64,000 nt of DNA from Vesta saturnalis (Eukaryota; Arthropoda; Insecta; Coleoptera; Lampyridae): assembly GCA_036346205.1 (NCBI GenBank), contig JARFJB010001945.1, positions 514,501 to 578,500 of the forward strand, written 5' to 3'. A program made the translations under genes and the position numbers. The notes beneath the pieces are model-generated. The model was not told where the DNA came from. It worked only from the letters and a program-made list of their open reading frames with translations, and made no database searches. Each line of letters begins with the position of its first letter. Within the stretch, counting starts at the first letter, position 1. Below are positions 11,600 to 21,859 of the stretch, in pieces.

Positions 11600-12980
11600 T
11601 ATCCATTGTCAATAACACACTGCGTGTTGTAAATAAGATACAAAACAATAAAGTTCCCCAATAAATCCCATGTTATCAAGTTTCTTCAAAAGAATGTTGT
11701 GATTCATCTGGTCAAAAGCTTTGGATATGTCTGTGTAAAGTGTAGCTGTTTCTTTATTATCAATGGCTTCAATAATTTTGGTTGTAATGCAGACAAGATT
11801 GGTTACAGTTGAGCATTTTGACATAAATTCGTGTTGATGAACGGACAAAGAATTTTTACTGACAAAAATGTTTGTTCATACAAAATAATTTCGAAGACGA
11901 AACAGAGAGTGGACGCTATGTTCAATTCTGTATTTTACGACGCTTTTGAAAACCGGTGAGATATTTTGCTCTCTTCCATTCAAAAGGAAACGTTTTCTTA
12001 CGTCTGATAAATTAAATATTACAGTATTTTATTACATAGATTGAAAAAATATCTTAAAGCGGTTCAACAATGTTATCTGGATCAGGAAAAGTGTTACCAT
12101 CAGTATCGGTGAATTTATCCGGTAAGTGAGTGCTATTTCTTTTGTTCTTAATACATGCCAAAAAATATTTCGAGTCATGACAGATCCTATTTTCCATCTT
12201 TTATTGATATACTCGTACCTTATAGTCCTCCTTTATTTGTATTTTGCATAATTTTCTTAAACGATTAAATTCATTAATCAGTGTTGCACTTATGTTCATT
12301 AAACAAATCTTTCTTAATTTGAACAAACTTCTAACTTGATCCAAAATCCATTTTGGAAAGTTCGCCTTATTACGTTATTACGGATATGTTTAAACGGTAC
12401 ATTATGACGGACACATGTACGAATTAAGTAATAAAAGGTAGTTACGACATGATGCACATTACCACAGATGTACACACATATGTGACGTTACTTATATAAG
12501 TTAGGATTGACCAATCGATTTGCTTAAAATCCACAGAAAGTTGAGCTAATTAGCTTTGTTAAAATAGAACGTGTTAGGGTGCAGTTTAATAGGAAAATGT
12601 TTATTTTTATCAGAAGCCGTTACGTTTGGTATATTAAAATCTCGAAATATAAGGACAAGTTAATAACTTACAATAGTAGTGAAGTATTCAAGAAATATTT
12701 CTATATCTTCATTAGCAATATGTGGCGGTAAGTATGTTATAAATACCAGAAAAGAAAAATAATTGTAGCTGCATTTATAGCCAACGATATCTATTAAAGG
12801 AGAATTAGTTACCAACCAACCTATATCTAGTAGTTCTACATAAATAGTGCTTTGAATCGCAAGGACACCACCTTCCGTTTTTAATTTAGATAATTCAAAT
12901 TTGTGATCACTACGAAACATATTGACTTGGTCACAAAGTAGTTTTAGCGTCGTTAAGCCAAGTTTCAGAAAAACATACAC
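11600..12980 (-). pseudogene. second LINE fragment (endonuclease then RT), minus strand
   Basis: Reading downward, 12980-12660 resembles the LINE endonuclease middle region (GYKCSYNYFSFLVFITYLPP, an intake of the Y-PP strand). About 12400-12100 resembles the EN-RT linker (tracts rich in Lys and Arg, e.g. FNRLRKLCKIQIKEDYKVRV), and 11848-11609 is RT (HEFMSKCSTVTNLVCITTK, TLYTDISKAFDQMNHNILLK). The RT motif-A Asp is present; the FADD block is not, because the fragment ends. The three blocks are much closer together than in a full LINE, so internal deletions have occurred. It is clearly different from the LINE at 6396-9410. Confidence 0.75.
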
Positions 12981-12989
12981 TTAATATCA

Positions 12990-15070
12990 AATTCACATTC
13001 ATAAGTTTGAATATACAGTGTGCCACAAAACTTTAGAAACGCTCAATTATCTAAGTTATTTGTATAATGACATAGGTGAAAATTGGGGAGTTTACATTAG
13101 CAATCATGCTGTATCCAACAAAAATATTTTCAGTCCTGCAGTGTTGCGGTTTCTACCCAAAATTAAAAACAACTTTGATAATTCAAATGGAACACAATTT
13201 TTTAGTGTCCGAAATAAATCTAACTACTACTCATGTATGAAGTCCTGTACCTATCTTCAACCATTTACGAAATAATTTGCAGACCGTTTCGACACTTTGA
13301 CAGACTGTAAAATATAAACCTTAAGGGATCCAGAAAAACGGTTTGCATTTTCCTTAAAAATCAAACCGGATGGGATTGACAATATCTAATTTTAGTTTTA
13401 CGTCTGTCAAGTATGACGCGTTTCCACGGTTTTCATTTCTAATGTAACAAAGGTGGATATCACCTATTTTATTTTTTTAAACAATTTTTCAATAAATTCC
13501 TTGTTAGAAGAATAGATGTTTTGGTACTTTCAATCGATAACTTATGAAAAACTAAGACATTCCTGTCTTAGTTTTACTCCTTTAGTCTTAGTATTTCTTG
13601 GTGCGAAGCGCAATTTTGTCGGTTTTATGGTTCAGCTAGATAGAAAGTTGTTTAGTTTAGCGCGACTACGTTTTTCAAAATTTTCATGTGCCTGAATGGT
13701 AGTAACTTTTCTTCGCTTCTTGTCCAACTATTTAAAGATAGCGTTCTTCTATAGCTTTTGAACGGTACAGTTGTAATTAACGGCGCGTCTCCGACGTTTG
13801 TGTGTGATAAATTACCACAACTTCGTGCATGTGTCAAATATTAAAGCATTACTAAGGGGTAGTTTGGGTATTTTCACAAGCGTGGTTATTAATCAAGCTT
13901 TCGCGAACACCGTGCACACACACTGACGTATTGTGAGTGATAAGCTGGCAGTGATTGAGCAGCAGGTTATTTAAGGGAATATACATTATCGGATTTAAAA
14001 ACATAATAGGGTAGTTTTATTTTTACTGAAATTGTTCCGGGGTTTTGCACACAAAAAGTAGTTTAAAGGAATTTAGGTCATATTAAGTAAAAGTGTAACG
14101 CAGAAAGATGCGACCACTCATTCAGTTTAATTCGTTTATTTTTTTGAATTTATTGTAACGACCTTTACAGCTTATTTGCCATGTGTCAAGGGATAAACCC
14201 CAAAACATATCTGTCGCTAATTTATTGAAAAAAAGGTTTGTGAAACTGATGGGACCGTCCTTATAAAATAAACTGGCAGCTTATATTACCATCTATTAGC
14301 AGTATGTGAGCTGTATTACATGACAATAAAAACTGGGTTCGTAACTTTACTAAGGTGCAAAAGTAGATTACCAAACCAACATTTTTTTAAAATAAAAATA
14401 AGAATTTTTTTTAAATAATCGAAGTTGTTTAAGCGAAACGTTGCACACATACTTTCATAAAATCTTCCATTTTATTTTCTCATGTTTGCGGAAGAGAACA
14501 CCGACGACAATGCAAAAAAATAATTACCCACATACGGATAATTAGGAAAACGGCGCCACTTAAGAACTAAAGTAGAAATATTTTGTGAGCTAACAGCAAA
14601 TGCTATTAACTCTGTTGCTGCAGAGTTCATGATAGACAACAGTAAAAACGTCGAATCAACTTCGATTTTTTTTAATTTAACAGTGATATAATACTATGTT
14701 ACTGTAGGAAGTCAGGCAATGATAGTCAAATTCATGCATAAATAGATGAAGATAGGAATATTTACATGTGATATTATGTAGTGTACCTCTCATTTGTATA
14801 TGTATTGTTTCGTTCCATGAAATGTAAGTCATTTTGCATGTAGCTGTGTGACACAAAAAAGAAAGTTAGTGGTTTTATTAGTTTTGTGAAAACGAATACC
14901 TCCTGGTGTTTTCTCCAAAATATTAATTTTTGTTTACCAATCGGTTTATTTCTGTTAGGGTATCTCGCGTCTAGAAAGTAAAACACTATTAAAATAAGAA
15001 GGTTTTCTTCAGTCACAAAATAGTACCGAGTTAGTACAAAGGAATCATCGGGTTTGACAAAGCTATAATT
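12990..15070. other. about 2 kb without recognisable gene
   Basis: AT-rich sequence with only short open frames lacking known motifs. An open frame at 13018-13275 (85 residues) begins in acagtgtgccacaaaac, a sequence that looks like a transposon end, and its residues match nothing I know. I see no RNA gene or intact element. Confidence 0.4.
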
Positions 15071-15076
15071 CGGAAA

Positions 15077-16274
15077 GTATAGTTAATGACATTTCTATAG
15101 ATATCGACAACCTTCATGTTTAAAACGCGTGCCACCGGATGTTGCTTGTCATGCGCACGCCCAAGTTACGCCCGCAGTTGTCAAAATAGCGACTATGCGA
15201 CAGAAAGCGTTTTGTGTGTTAGAGCACTCGCGATGTTTATCGATTGTTACAGTGCAGCGTGCATTCCGACGGGAATACCAAATGCATCATCCTGGTCATC
15301 AGAACATTCTACGATGGTATCGACAATTCAAGACTACAGGTGTAGTTGATAAACGTAAGAGCACCGGAAGACTACAAGTATCTGACGCAATAGTGCATAC
15401 GGTTAGAATATTTTCGTGCGTTCGCCACAAAAGTCCACCAGTAAATCAAGTCGTGAACTCGGTATTCCACAGAAAACTGTGTGGAAAATTTTACGAAAGC
15501 AATTGTGATTCAAACTGTATCGTATACAGATGGTACAAAGTTTACGACCAGACGACTATGTCAAGCGAACCAAGTTTTGTACTAACATTCAGGAAGCAAT
15601 GGAGGATGACGAATTTGCCAATCGTCTGGTGTTCAGCGACGTAGCGGCATTTCATTTAAGTGGCAAGGTGAACCGTCACAACATTCGGATATGTGGCACG
15701 GAAAACCCTCACGACATTATCCAACATGAAAGGGATTCTCAAAAATTGAATGTTTTGTGTGCCGTATCCAGCACAACAGTGTATGGACCGTTTTTCTTTC
15801 ATGAAAAAACTATGACCGGTATGTCGTACCTCCATATGTTACAATTATGGTTATTGTCGCAACTGACGGATGATTCCAACAACTTTATATACCAACAAGA
15901 TGTCATAATAAGGTCCGTGCGTACCTAAACGAGGAACTCCGTGACCATTAGATTGGCCGTTGTGCTGAAGGAGATTTGGAATTGCGTGGCCTCCCAATTC
16001 TCCTGATCTTACACCGTGCGATTTTTATTTGTGGGGGTACATTAAAGACAAGGTTTTCGTACCACCACTACTTACAACACTGGGTGAACTCAAAAGACGT
16101 ATTACTGATACTGTTAACAGTATCAACCGCGACACATTGCAGCGTGTATAGGCTGAACTGGACTATCGTTGCGACATCTGTCGTATGACTCGAAGAGCCC
16201 ACATTAAACATTTTATTGTGCTAAAACTTGAGTATTTTCTCTATCTATAGATATGTCATTTACTATTCTATCTG
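15077..16274 (+). mobile_element. Tc1/mariner-type element with short TIRs (founder copy)
   Basis: The left TIR at 15077-15104 (gtatagttaatgacatttct...) pairs with the right TIR at about 16238-16274 (ctatctatagatatgtcatt...). Together they bracket a transposase of about 1.1 kb. The right TIR is also present in each of the three following tandem copies. Confidence 0.75.
15195..16230 (+). pseudogene. Tc1/mariner-superfamily transposase with DUF4817-like N-terminus, broken
   Basis: The probable start at 15195 gives MRQKAFCVLEHSRCLSIVT and then QRAFRREY, the helix-turn-helix head of this arthropod transposase group. After frameshifts around 15390-15540 the catalytic core reads FANRLVFSDVAAFHLSGKVN (first Asp), VYGPFFFHEKT, and DDSNNFIYQQD (second Asp). 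A 15-nt gap at about 15902, compared with the later copies, removes the residues GAPPH directly after that Asp. The third acidic region SPDLTPCDFYLWG can be read around 16000-16030 after frame changes. The C-terminal ELDYRCDICRMTRRAHIKH lies near 16160-16210. It is not functional. The founder is the only copy with the N-terminal half. Confidence 0.85.
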
Positions 16275-16459
16275 TAATTTTATTCGCGAATTAAAGATTA
16301 AGGAAGTGGTAAAAATCAACATTCACATGGTTTTATCTGATTACATAATGTGTGAACTGTGAATAGGGTGCCCAGGTTTCGAGCACATTGCAGCTGAAAT
16401 ATATGAACAAATAGAGATACAGGTGCCATGGGTCGGATTTGGTTTATCCACTGTTTTTT

Positions 16460-16870
16460 ACAATTATGGTTATTGTCGCAACTGACGGATGATTCCAACA
16501 ACTTTATATACCAACAAGATGGAGCTCCTCCTCACTGTCATAATAAGGTCCGTGCGTACCTAAACGAGGAACTCCGTGACCATTAGATTGGCCGTTGTGC
16601 TGAAGGAGATTTGGAATTGCGTGGCCTCCCAATTCTCCTGATCTTACACCGTGCGATTTTTATTTGTGGGGGTACATTAAAGACAAGGTTTTCGTACCAC
16701 AACTACTTACAACACTGGGTGAACTCAAAAGACGTATTACTGATACTGTTAACAGTATCAACCGCGACACATTGCAGCGTGTATAGGCTGAACTGGACTA
16801 TCGTTGCGACATCTGTCGTATGACTCGAAGAGCCCACATTAAACATTTTATTGTGCTAAAACTTGAGTAT
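16460..16870 (+). pseudogene. transposase 3' fragment, tandem copy 2
   Basis: This copy keeps the 15 nt missing from copy 1, so the second catalytic block QQDGAPPHCHNK is complete. Stops and frame breaks elsewhere match those of copies 1 and 4, showing that they were broken before duplication. Only the C-terminal half of the enzyme is present. Confidence 0.8.
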
Positions 16871-17090
16871 TTTCTCTATCTATAGATATGTCATTTACTA
16901 TTCTATCTGTAATTTTATTCGCGAATTAAAGATTAAGGAAGTGGTAAAAATCAACATTCACATGGTTTTATCTGATTACATAATGTGAACTGTGAATAGG
17001 GTGCCCAGGTTTCGAGCACATTGCAGCTGAAAATATGAACAAATAGAGATACAGGTGCCATGGGTCGGATTTGGTTTATCCACTGTTTTT

Positions 17091-17480
17091 CATTATGTTT
17101 TGTCGCAATGAGATGATTCCAAAACTTTAATACCAAAGATGGAGTCCACTGTATAATAAGGTCCCTACCTAAAGAGGAACCGTGACATTAGATTGCCGTT
17201 GTGCTAAGGAGATTTGGAATTGGTGGCTCCATTTCTGTTTCGTGGTTTTTTTTGTGGGGGTCTTAAGCAAGGTTTTCGTACCACATCTTACAACACTGGG
17301 TGAACTCAAAAGACGTATTACTGATACTGTTAACAGTATCAACCGCGACACATTGCAGCGTGTATAGGCTGAACTGGACTATCGTTGCGACATCTGTCGT
17401 ATGACTCGAAGAGCCCACATTAAACATTTTATTGTGCTAAAACTTGAGTATTTTCTCTATCTATAGATATGTCATTTACT
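17091..17480 (+). pseudogene. transposase 3' fragment, tandem copy 3 (dense small deletions)
   Basis: Compared with copies 2 and 4, about 20 single- or few-base gaps fall between 17091 and 17280, while the rest of the unit is nearly identical. Such a pattern is unlikely to be natural decay. Confidence 0.75.
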
Positions 17481-17683
17481 ATTCTATCTGTAATTTTATT
17501 CGCGAATTAAAGATTAAGGAAGTGGTAAAAATCAACATTCACATGGTTTTATCTGATTACATAATGTGTGAACTGTGAATAGGGTGCCCAGGTTTCGAGC
17601 ACATTGCAGCTGAAATATATGAACAAATAGAGATACAGGTGCCATGAGTCGGATTTGGTTTATCCACTGTTTTTTTTTATTCT

Positions 17684-18095
17684 AATTATGGTTATTTTGA
17701 TCGCAACTGACGGATGATTCCAACAACTTTATATACCAACAAGATGGAGCTCCTCCTCACTGTCATAATAAGGTCCGTGCGTACCTAAACGAGGAACTCC
17801 GTGACCATTAGATTGGCCGTTGTGCTGAAGGAGATTTGGAATTGCGTGGCCTCCCAATTCTCCTGATCTTACACCGTGCGATTTTTATTTGTGGGGGTAC
17901 ATTAAAGACAAGGTTTTCGTACCACAACTACTTACAACACTGGGTGAACTCAAAAGACGTATTACTGATACTGTTAACAGTATCAACCGCGACACATTGC
18001 AGCGTGTATAGGCTGAACTGGACTATCGTTGCGACATCTGTCGTATGACTCGAAGAGCCCACATTAAACATTTTATTGTGCTAAAACTTGAGTAT
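17684..18095 (+). pseudogene. transposase 3' fragment, tandem copy 4
   Basis: Almost identical to copy 2, with the intact QQDGAPPH block and the same frame breaks, followed by the right TIR at about 18105-18140 and the shared flank to 18319. Confidence 0.8.
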
Positions 18096-18533
18096 TTTCT
18101 CTATCTATAGATATGTCATTTACTATTCTATCTGTAATTTTATTCGCGAATTAAAGATTAAGGAAGTGGTAAAAATCAACATTCACATGGTTTTATCTGA
18201 TTACATAATGTGTGAACTGTGAATAGGGTGCCCAGGTTTCGAGCACATTGCAGCTGAAACATATGAACAAATAGAGATACAGGTGCCATGGGTCGGATTT
18301 GGTTTATCCACTGTTTTTTCTTTTAATTTCTTGATATCGTTCAATTGTTAATTTTTTGCTAATTCTAAAAGATCTTCACATAACTGAAGAGATAAGGAAA
18401 CAGTACTGTAGGTATTATTTATGTAGTTTTACTTTCCAACTTACATATACATATGTAGGTACAGAAATCGATTTATTAGCTCATTTTACAACGTTTGGTA
18501 AAGTTCCATTAAAACCGGCTATGATGTCTGTAG

Positions 18534-18601
<68 letters not shown>

Positions 18602-18845
18602 GTGTGCATGTGCGTGTGTGTGCGTGTGCGTGTGCGTGTGCGTGTGCGTGTGCGTGTTGCTTGTGCTTGTGCGTGTGCGGGTGCATGTGCGTGTGCGTGT
18701 GCGCGTGCGTCCGCGTGCGCGTGCCTGTGTGTGTATGTTGTTGTTACGTGCGTGCATACCTGTGTGCGTGGGTGCGTGTGTGGGTGTGGCTGTGGGTGAG
18801 CGTGTGCATGTGTATGTGTGCATGTGCGTGCCTGTGCCCGTGCGT
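18534..18845. repeat. GT/GC-rich microsatellite array
   Basis: A pure GT run of about 60 bp grades into GTGTGC, GTGCGT and similar variants. Alternating purine-pyrimidine sequence of this kind can adopt Z-DNA. Long open frames in several frames are artefacts of the repeat lacking stop codons. Confidence 0.97.
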
Positions 18846-18979
18846 GCTTCATTTAATTTCTTCTGGGGCATATTATATTTTAGGAAAAATCCAGCGGCGG
18901 AGAGGGGTTTATTAGCGGCAGTTTTTGGTTTTTATTAAATATTTCTGAAGCAGATGCATATTTCCAAGATATAAACGTA

Positions 18980-18981
<2 letters not shown>

Positions 18982-19025
<44 letters not shown>
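18982..19025. repeat. (TA)n microsatellite abutting a transposon end
   Basis: About 22 TA units that run directly into the first base (19026) of the long-TIR element, so the TA target duplication is the last unit of the array. Confidence 0.95.
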
Positions 19026-19028
<3 letters not shown>

Positions 19029-19460
19029 GGTCCGCCAATAGTGCGTGGACGAAGCTTTATGAGTTTATACAATATCGTTTTCAAAATTATTTATTGCAGG
19101 ATGGTGTGGGATCTTTCGGGTTACAATTAGAAAATATTCTCGCAAAAATTACTACTCGTATACAGGGTATTACAACACAAAGTTATATTTTTTTAAATGG
19201 AACATACCGTATATTATTATAAATTTGGATTCCCTGGTTAATTTTAAGGACACTTTATTCACTATATGAGGTATCTTAAATGCGCAATTTAGGCGCTGCA
19301 TTCAATTTTTTGAAAATTTAGAGGTTGAAAAGAAAAATTGTAACAACCGTATTGAGAAATGTGTAACACTAAAATTTTAATGGTTGATTAGTCATAGACT
19401 GTTCTACATAAAATCGTAAAAATAGTAATATTATGTTTTTTAATTTTCGAGATATCGTAA

Positions 19461-19794
19461 TGCAAAGTTTAAGATTTTCAATCATCGATAACTTGATTTT
19501 TTTAAATGGAAAGGTATACATTGTTTTACATTGTTAGATAGGAAATTTAATTACATTTTTTTTGATATAACAGTGTTGGTATTTATGTTTTGCCGTTTTT
19601 TGATAATCCAGCTTTTTTACTGAATTTGCAAAGTTTAAGAGTTTTAATCATAGATAACTTGATTTATTTAAATGGAAAGGTATACATTGTGTTACATTGA
19701 TAGATAGGAAATTTAATAAAATTTTTTTGATATAACATTGTTGGTATTTATTTTTTGCCGTTTTTTGATAATCCAGCTTTTTTACTGAATTTGT
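19461..19794. repeat. 166-bp tandem duplication inside the left TIR
   Basis: Two direct copies (19461-19626 and 19627-about 19794), each opening with tgcaaagtttaaga and closing with gataatccagctttttta. The same pair occurs mirrored in the right arm (about 21080-21410). Confidence 0.85.
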
Positions 19795-20012
19795 CGATTT
19801 TCGTAGGTTTACATATGTATGTATAATTGTTTAAATCACATCAAGCTATGAAAACAAAGGAATATTAGAAACAAAATTCAGCAATAGTATCTGTTTTGTC
19901 ATTTCGCGTGTATGTTCAAACGTAACTGAGTTAATTACTTTATTGCAGTGTGAATGTTTGACGCTTAACTTTACGAACATCATATACGTGATACGTTTAT
20001 TTAAGAATTATA

Positions 20013-21063
20013 ATGAGTAATTTTTTGCAAAATGAATTAGTTGACATGATATCTGTGCTTGGAGAATCAAACAAAAATTGTTTATTGGCCTGTCGAATCT
20101 ACGGGCAGCGTTATCCTGATCGAAGACAACCAAGAGAAGAATCGTTTCGCAATCTTTTAGAAAGATTTGAAAGTACTGGAAGTGTTGGATATCCTAAAAA
20201 CGAAAGAGCTAAAGTTGTTACAAATGAAGAAAATGAATTTCGTGTACTTGTAGCTACAGTTGAAAACCCCCACGTTAGTATTCCGAAATTAAGTGACAAT
20301 TTAGAAATCAGTCAAACTTCCGTGAGACGAATGTTAAAGAAAAATAAATTTCACCCCTATCATGTACAATTACATCAAGAGCTGAAAGAACAAGATTTTC
20401 AAAATCGAATTAATTTTTGCCAGTGGGTTCAACAACAGTTAAATGCGAACGAAAATTTTATATCGGGGATATTGTTTACCGACGAATGTACATTTCATCG
20501 AAATGGATTTGTGAACAGACATAATTTTCATTTTTATTCAAATGAAAATTCACACCAATTTCGGTTAGTCTCTCAAAATAAATGGTCAGTGAATGTTTGG
20601 GCAGGTATATTCGGCGGAACTATTGTTGGTCCTTTTTTTTTCAATGGCACACTCACTGGGGTAGAATATCATAATTTTCTAGAAAACGAATTATATCATT
20701 TATTGGAGAATGTACCTGTGGCTCAAAGAAGAGGTATGTTTTTCCAACATTCCTCATCATGCCAGAATTGTAACCCAGTGGTTAAATTCGACGTTTCACG
20801 AAAATTGGATAGGAAGACAAGGACCGATACCTTGGCCAGCTAGATCTCCCGATATAACTCCATTGGATTTTTTTCTTTGGGGCTTTGTGAAGAATAAAGT
20901 ATATGAGGAAGAACCAACAACTGCTGAGAATATGAAATTGCGAATTAGAAATGCTTTTGCTACAATTACTCCTAATATGTTAGATCGGGTTGAAGCTTCT
21001 TTTATTAAAAGAATTCAATATTGTCTAAATCAGCGTGGTCGACAATTTGAACATTTAATTTAA
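20013..21063 (+). pseudogene. DD41D transposase, near-complete, with 11-nt deletion at the second catalytic Asp
   Basis: The start at 20013 (MSNFLQNELVDMISVLGESN) matches the relative at 10639. An N-terminal HTH region (ISQTSVRRMLKKNKFHPYHV), the first Asp (ILFTDECTFHRNGFVNRHNF), WSVNVWAGIFGG and GPFFFNGTLTG are in one frame up to about 20745. From there the frame moves by one: caacat is followed directly by tcctcatcat, and HHARIVTQWLNSTF, SPDITPLDFFLWGF (third Asp) and CLNQRGRQFEHLI run to the TAA at 21061-21063. About 11 nt coding for the DGAP block, including the second catalytic Asp, are missing. That is the only visible lesion, so this was inactivated recently relative to its neighbours. 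The length would be about 350 residues. The stop is 14 nt from the right TIR. Confidence 0.92.
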
Positions 21064-21859
21064 TATTATTTTCTTCCAAAATCGATAAATTCAGTAAAAA
21101 AAGCTGGATTATCAAAAAACGGCAAAAAATAAATACCAACAATGTTATATCAAAAAAATTGTAATTAAATTTCCTATTTATCAATGTAACACAATGTATA
21201 CCTTTCCATTTAAATAAATCAAGTTATCTATGATTAAAAATCTTAAACTTTGCAAATTCAGTAAAAAAGCTGGATTATCAAAAAACGGCAAAACATAAAT
21301 ACCAACAATGTTATATCATAAAAAATGTAATTAAATGTCCTATCTAACAATGTAAAACAGTGTATACCTTTCCATTTAAAAAAATCAAGTTATCTATGAT
21401 TGAAAATCTTATACTTTACATAACGATATCTCGAAAATTAAATAAGATAATAGTACTATTTTTACGATTTTATGTAGCACAGTCTATGACTAATCAACCA
21501 TTAAAATTTTTGTGTTACACATTTCTCCATACGGTTGTTACAATTTTTCTTTTCAACCTCTAAATTCTCAAAAAATGGAATGTAGCGCCTAAATTGCGCG
21601 TTTAAGATACCTCATATAGTGAATAAAGTGCCCTTAAAATTAACCAGAGAATCCAAATTTATAATAATATATGGTATGTTCCAATTAAAAAGATATAACT
21701 TTGTGTTGTAATACCCTGTATACGAGTAGTAATTTGTGCGAAAATATTTTCTAATTGTAACCCGAAAGATCCCACACAATCCTGCAATAAATAATTTTGA
21801 AAACGATATTGTATACACTCATAAAGCTTCGCCCACGTGCTATTGGCGGACCCTGTATA

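Larger units (their letters stand above)
15841..18319 (+). repeat. four tandem copies (about 620 bp) of transposase 3' end + right TIR + flank
   Basis: Units start at about 15841, 16460, 17091 and 17684 and run to 18319. Each contains the second and third catalytic segments of the transposase, the right TIR (tatagatatgtcatttacta) and about 170 bp of sequence beyond the TIR, ending in ggatttggtttatccactg. Units 1, 2 and 4 are almost identical. Unit 3 is indel-rich in its first third. Since sequence outside the TIR is included, the array arose by duplication after insertion, not by transposition. Confidence 0.93.
19026..21855 (+). mobile_element. DD41D Tc1/mariner element with about 777-bp TIRs
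   Basis: The ends are cagggtccgccaatag (19026) and ctattggcggaccctg (to 21855), with TA outside both (19024-19025 and 21856-21857). The left arm 19026-19801 and right arm 21078-21855 are inverted copies over nearly 780 bp. Each arm has an internal tandem duplication of about 166 bp. The element carries one transposase gene that fills the gap between the arms. Confidence 0.93.

Noticed and set aside
13018..13275. 85-residue open frame
   Set aside because: No motif, no homologue I know, and it begins in a transposon-end-like sequence; left as non-coding.
14774..15016. 80-residue minus-strand open frame
   Set aside because: No recognisable domain; composition like its AT-rich surroundings.
15841..18319. 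Regularly repeated units considered as a CRISPR-like array
   Set aside because: Units of about 620 bp are transposon fragments in a eukaryotic setting; no short repeats with unique spacers.
18481..18938. Several long open frames of Cys/Val and His/Thr repeats on both strands
   Set aside because: They are translations of the GT/GC microsatellite, which lacks stop codons; no codon bias or domain.
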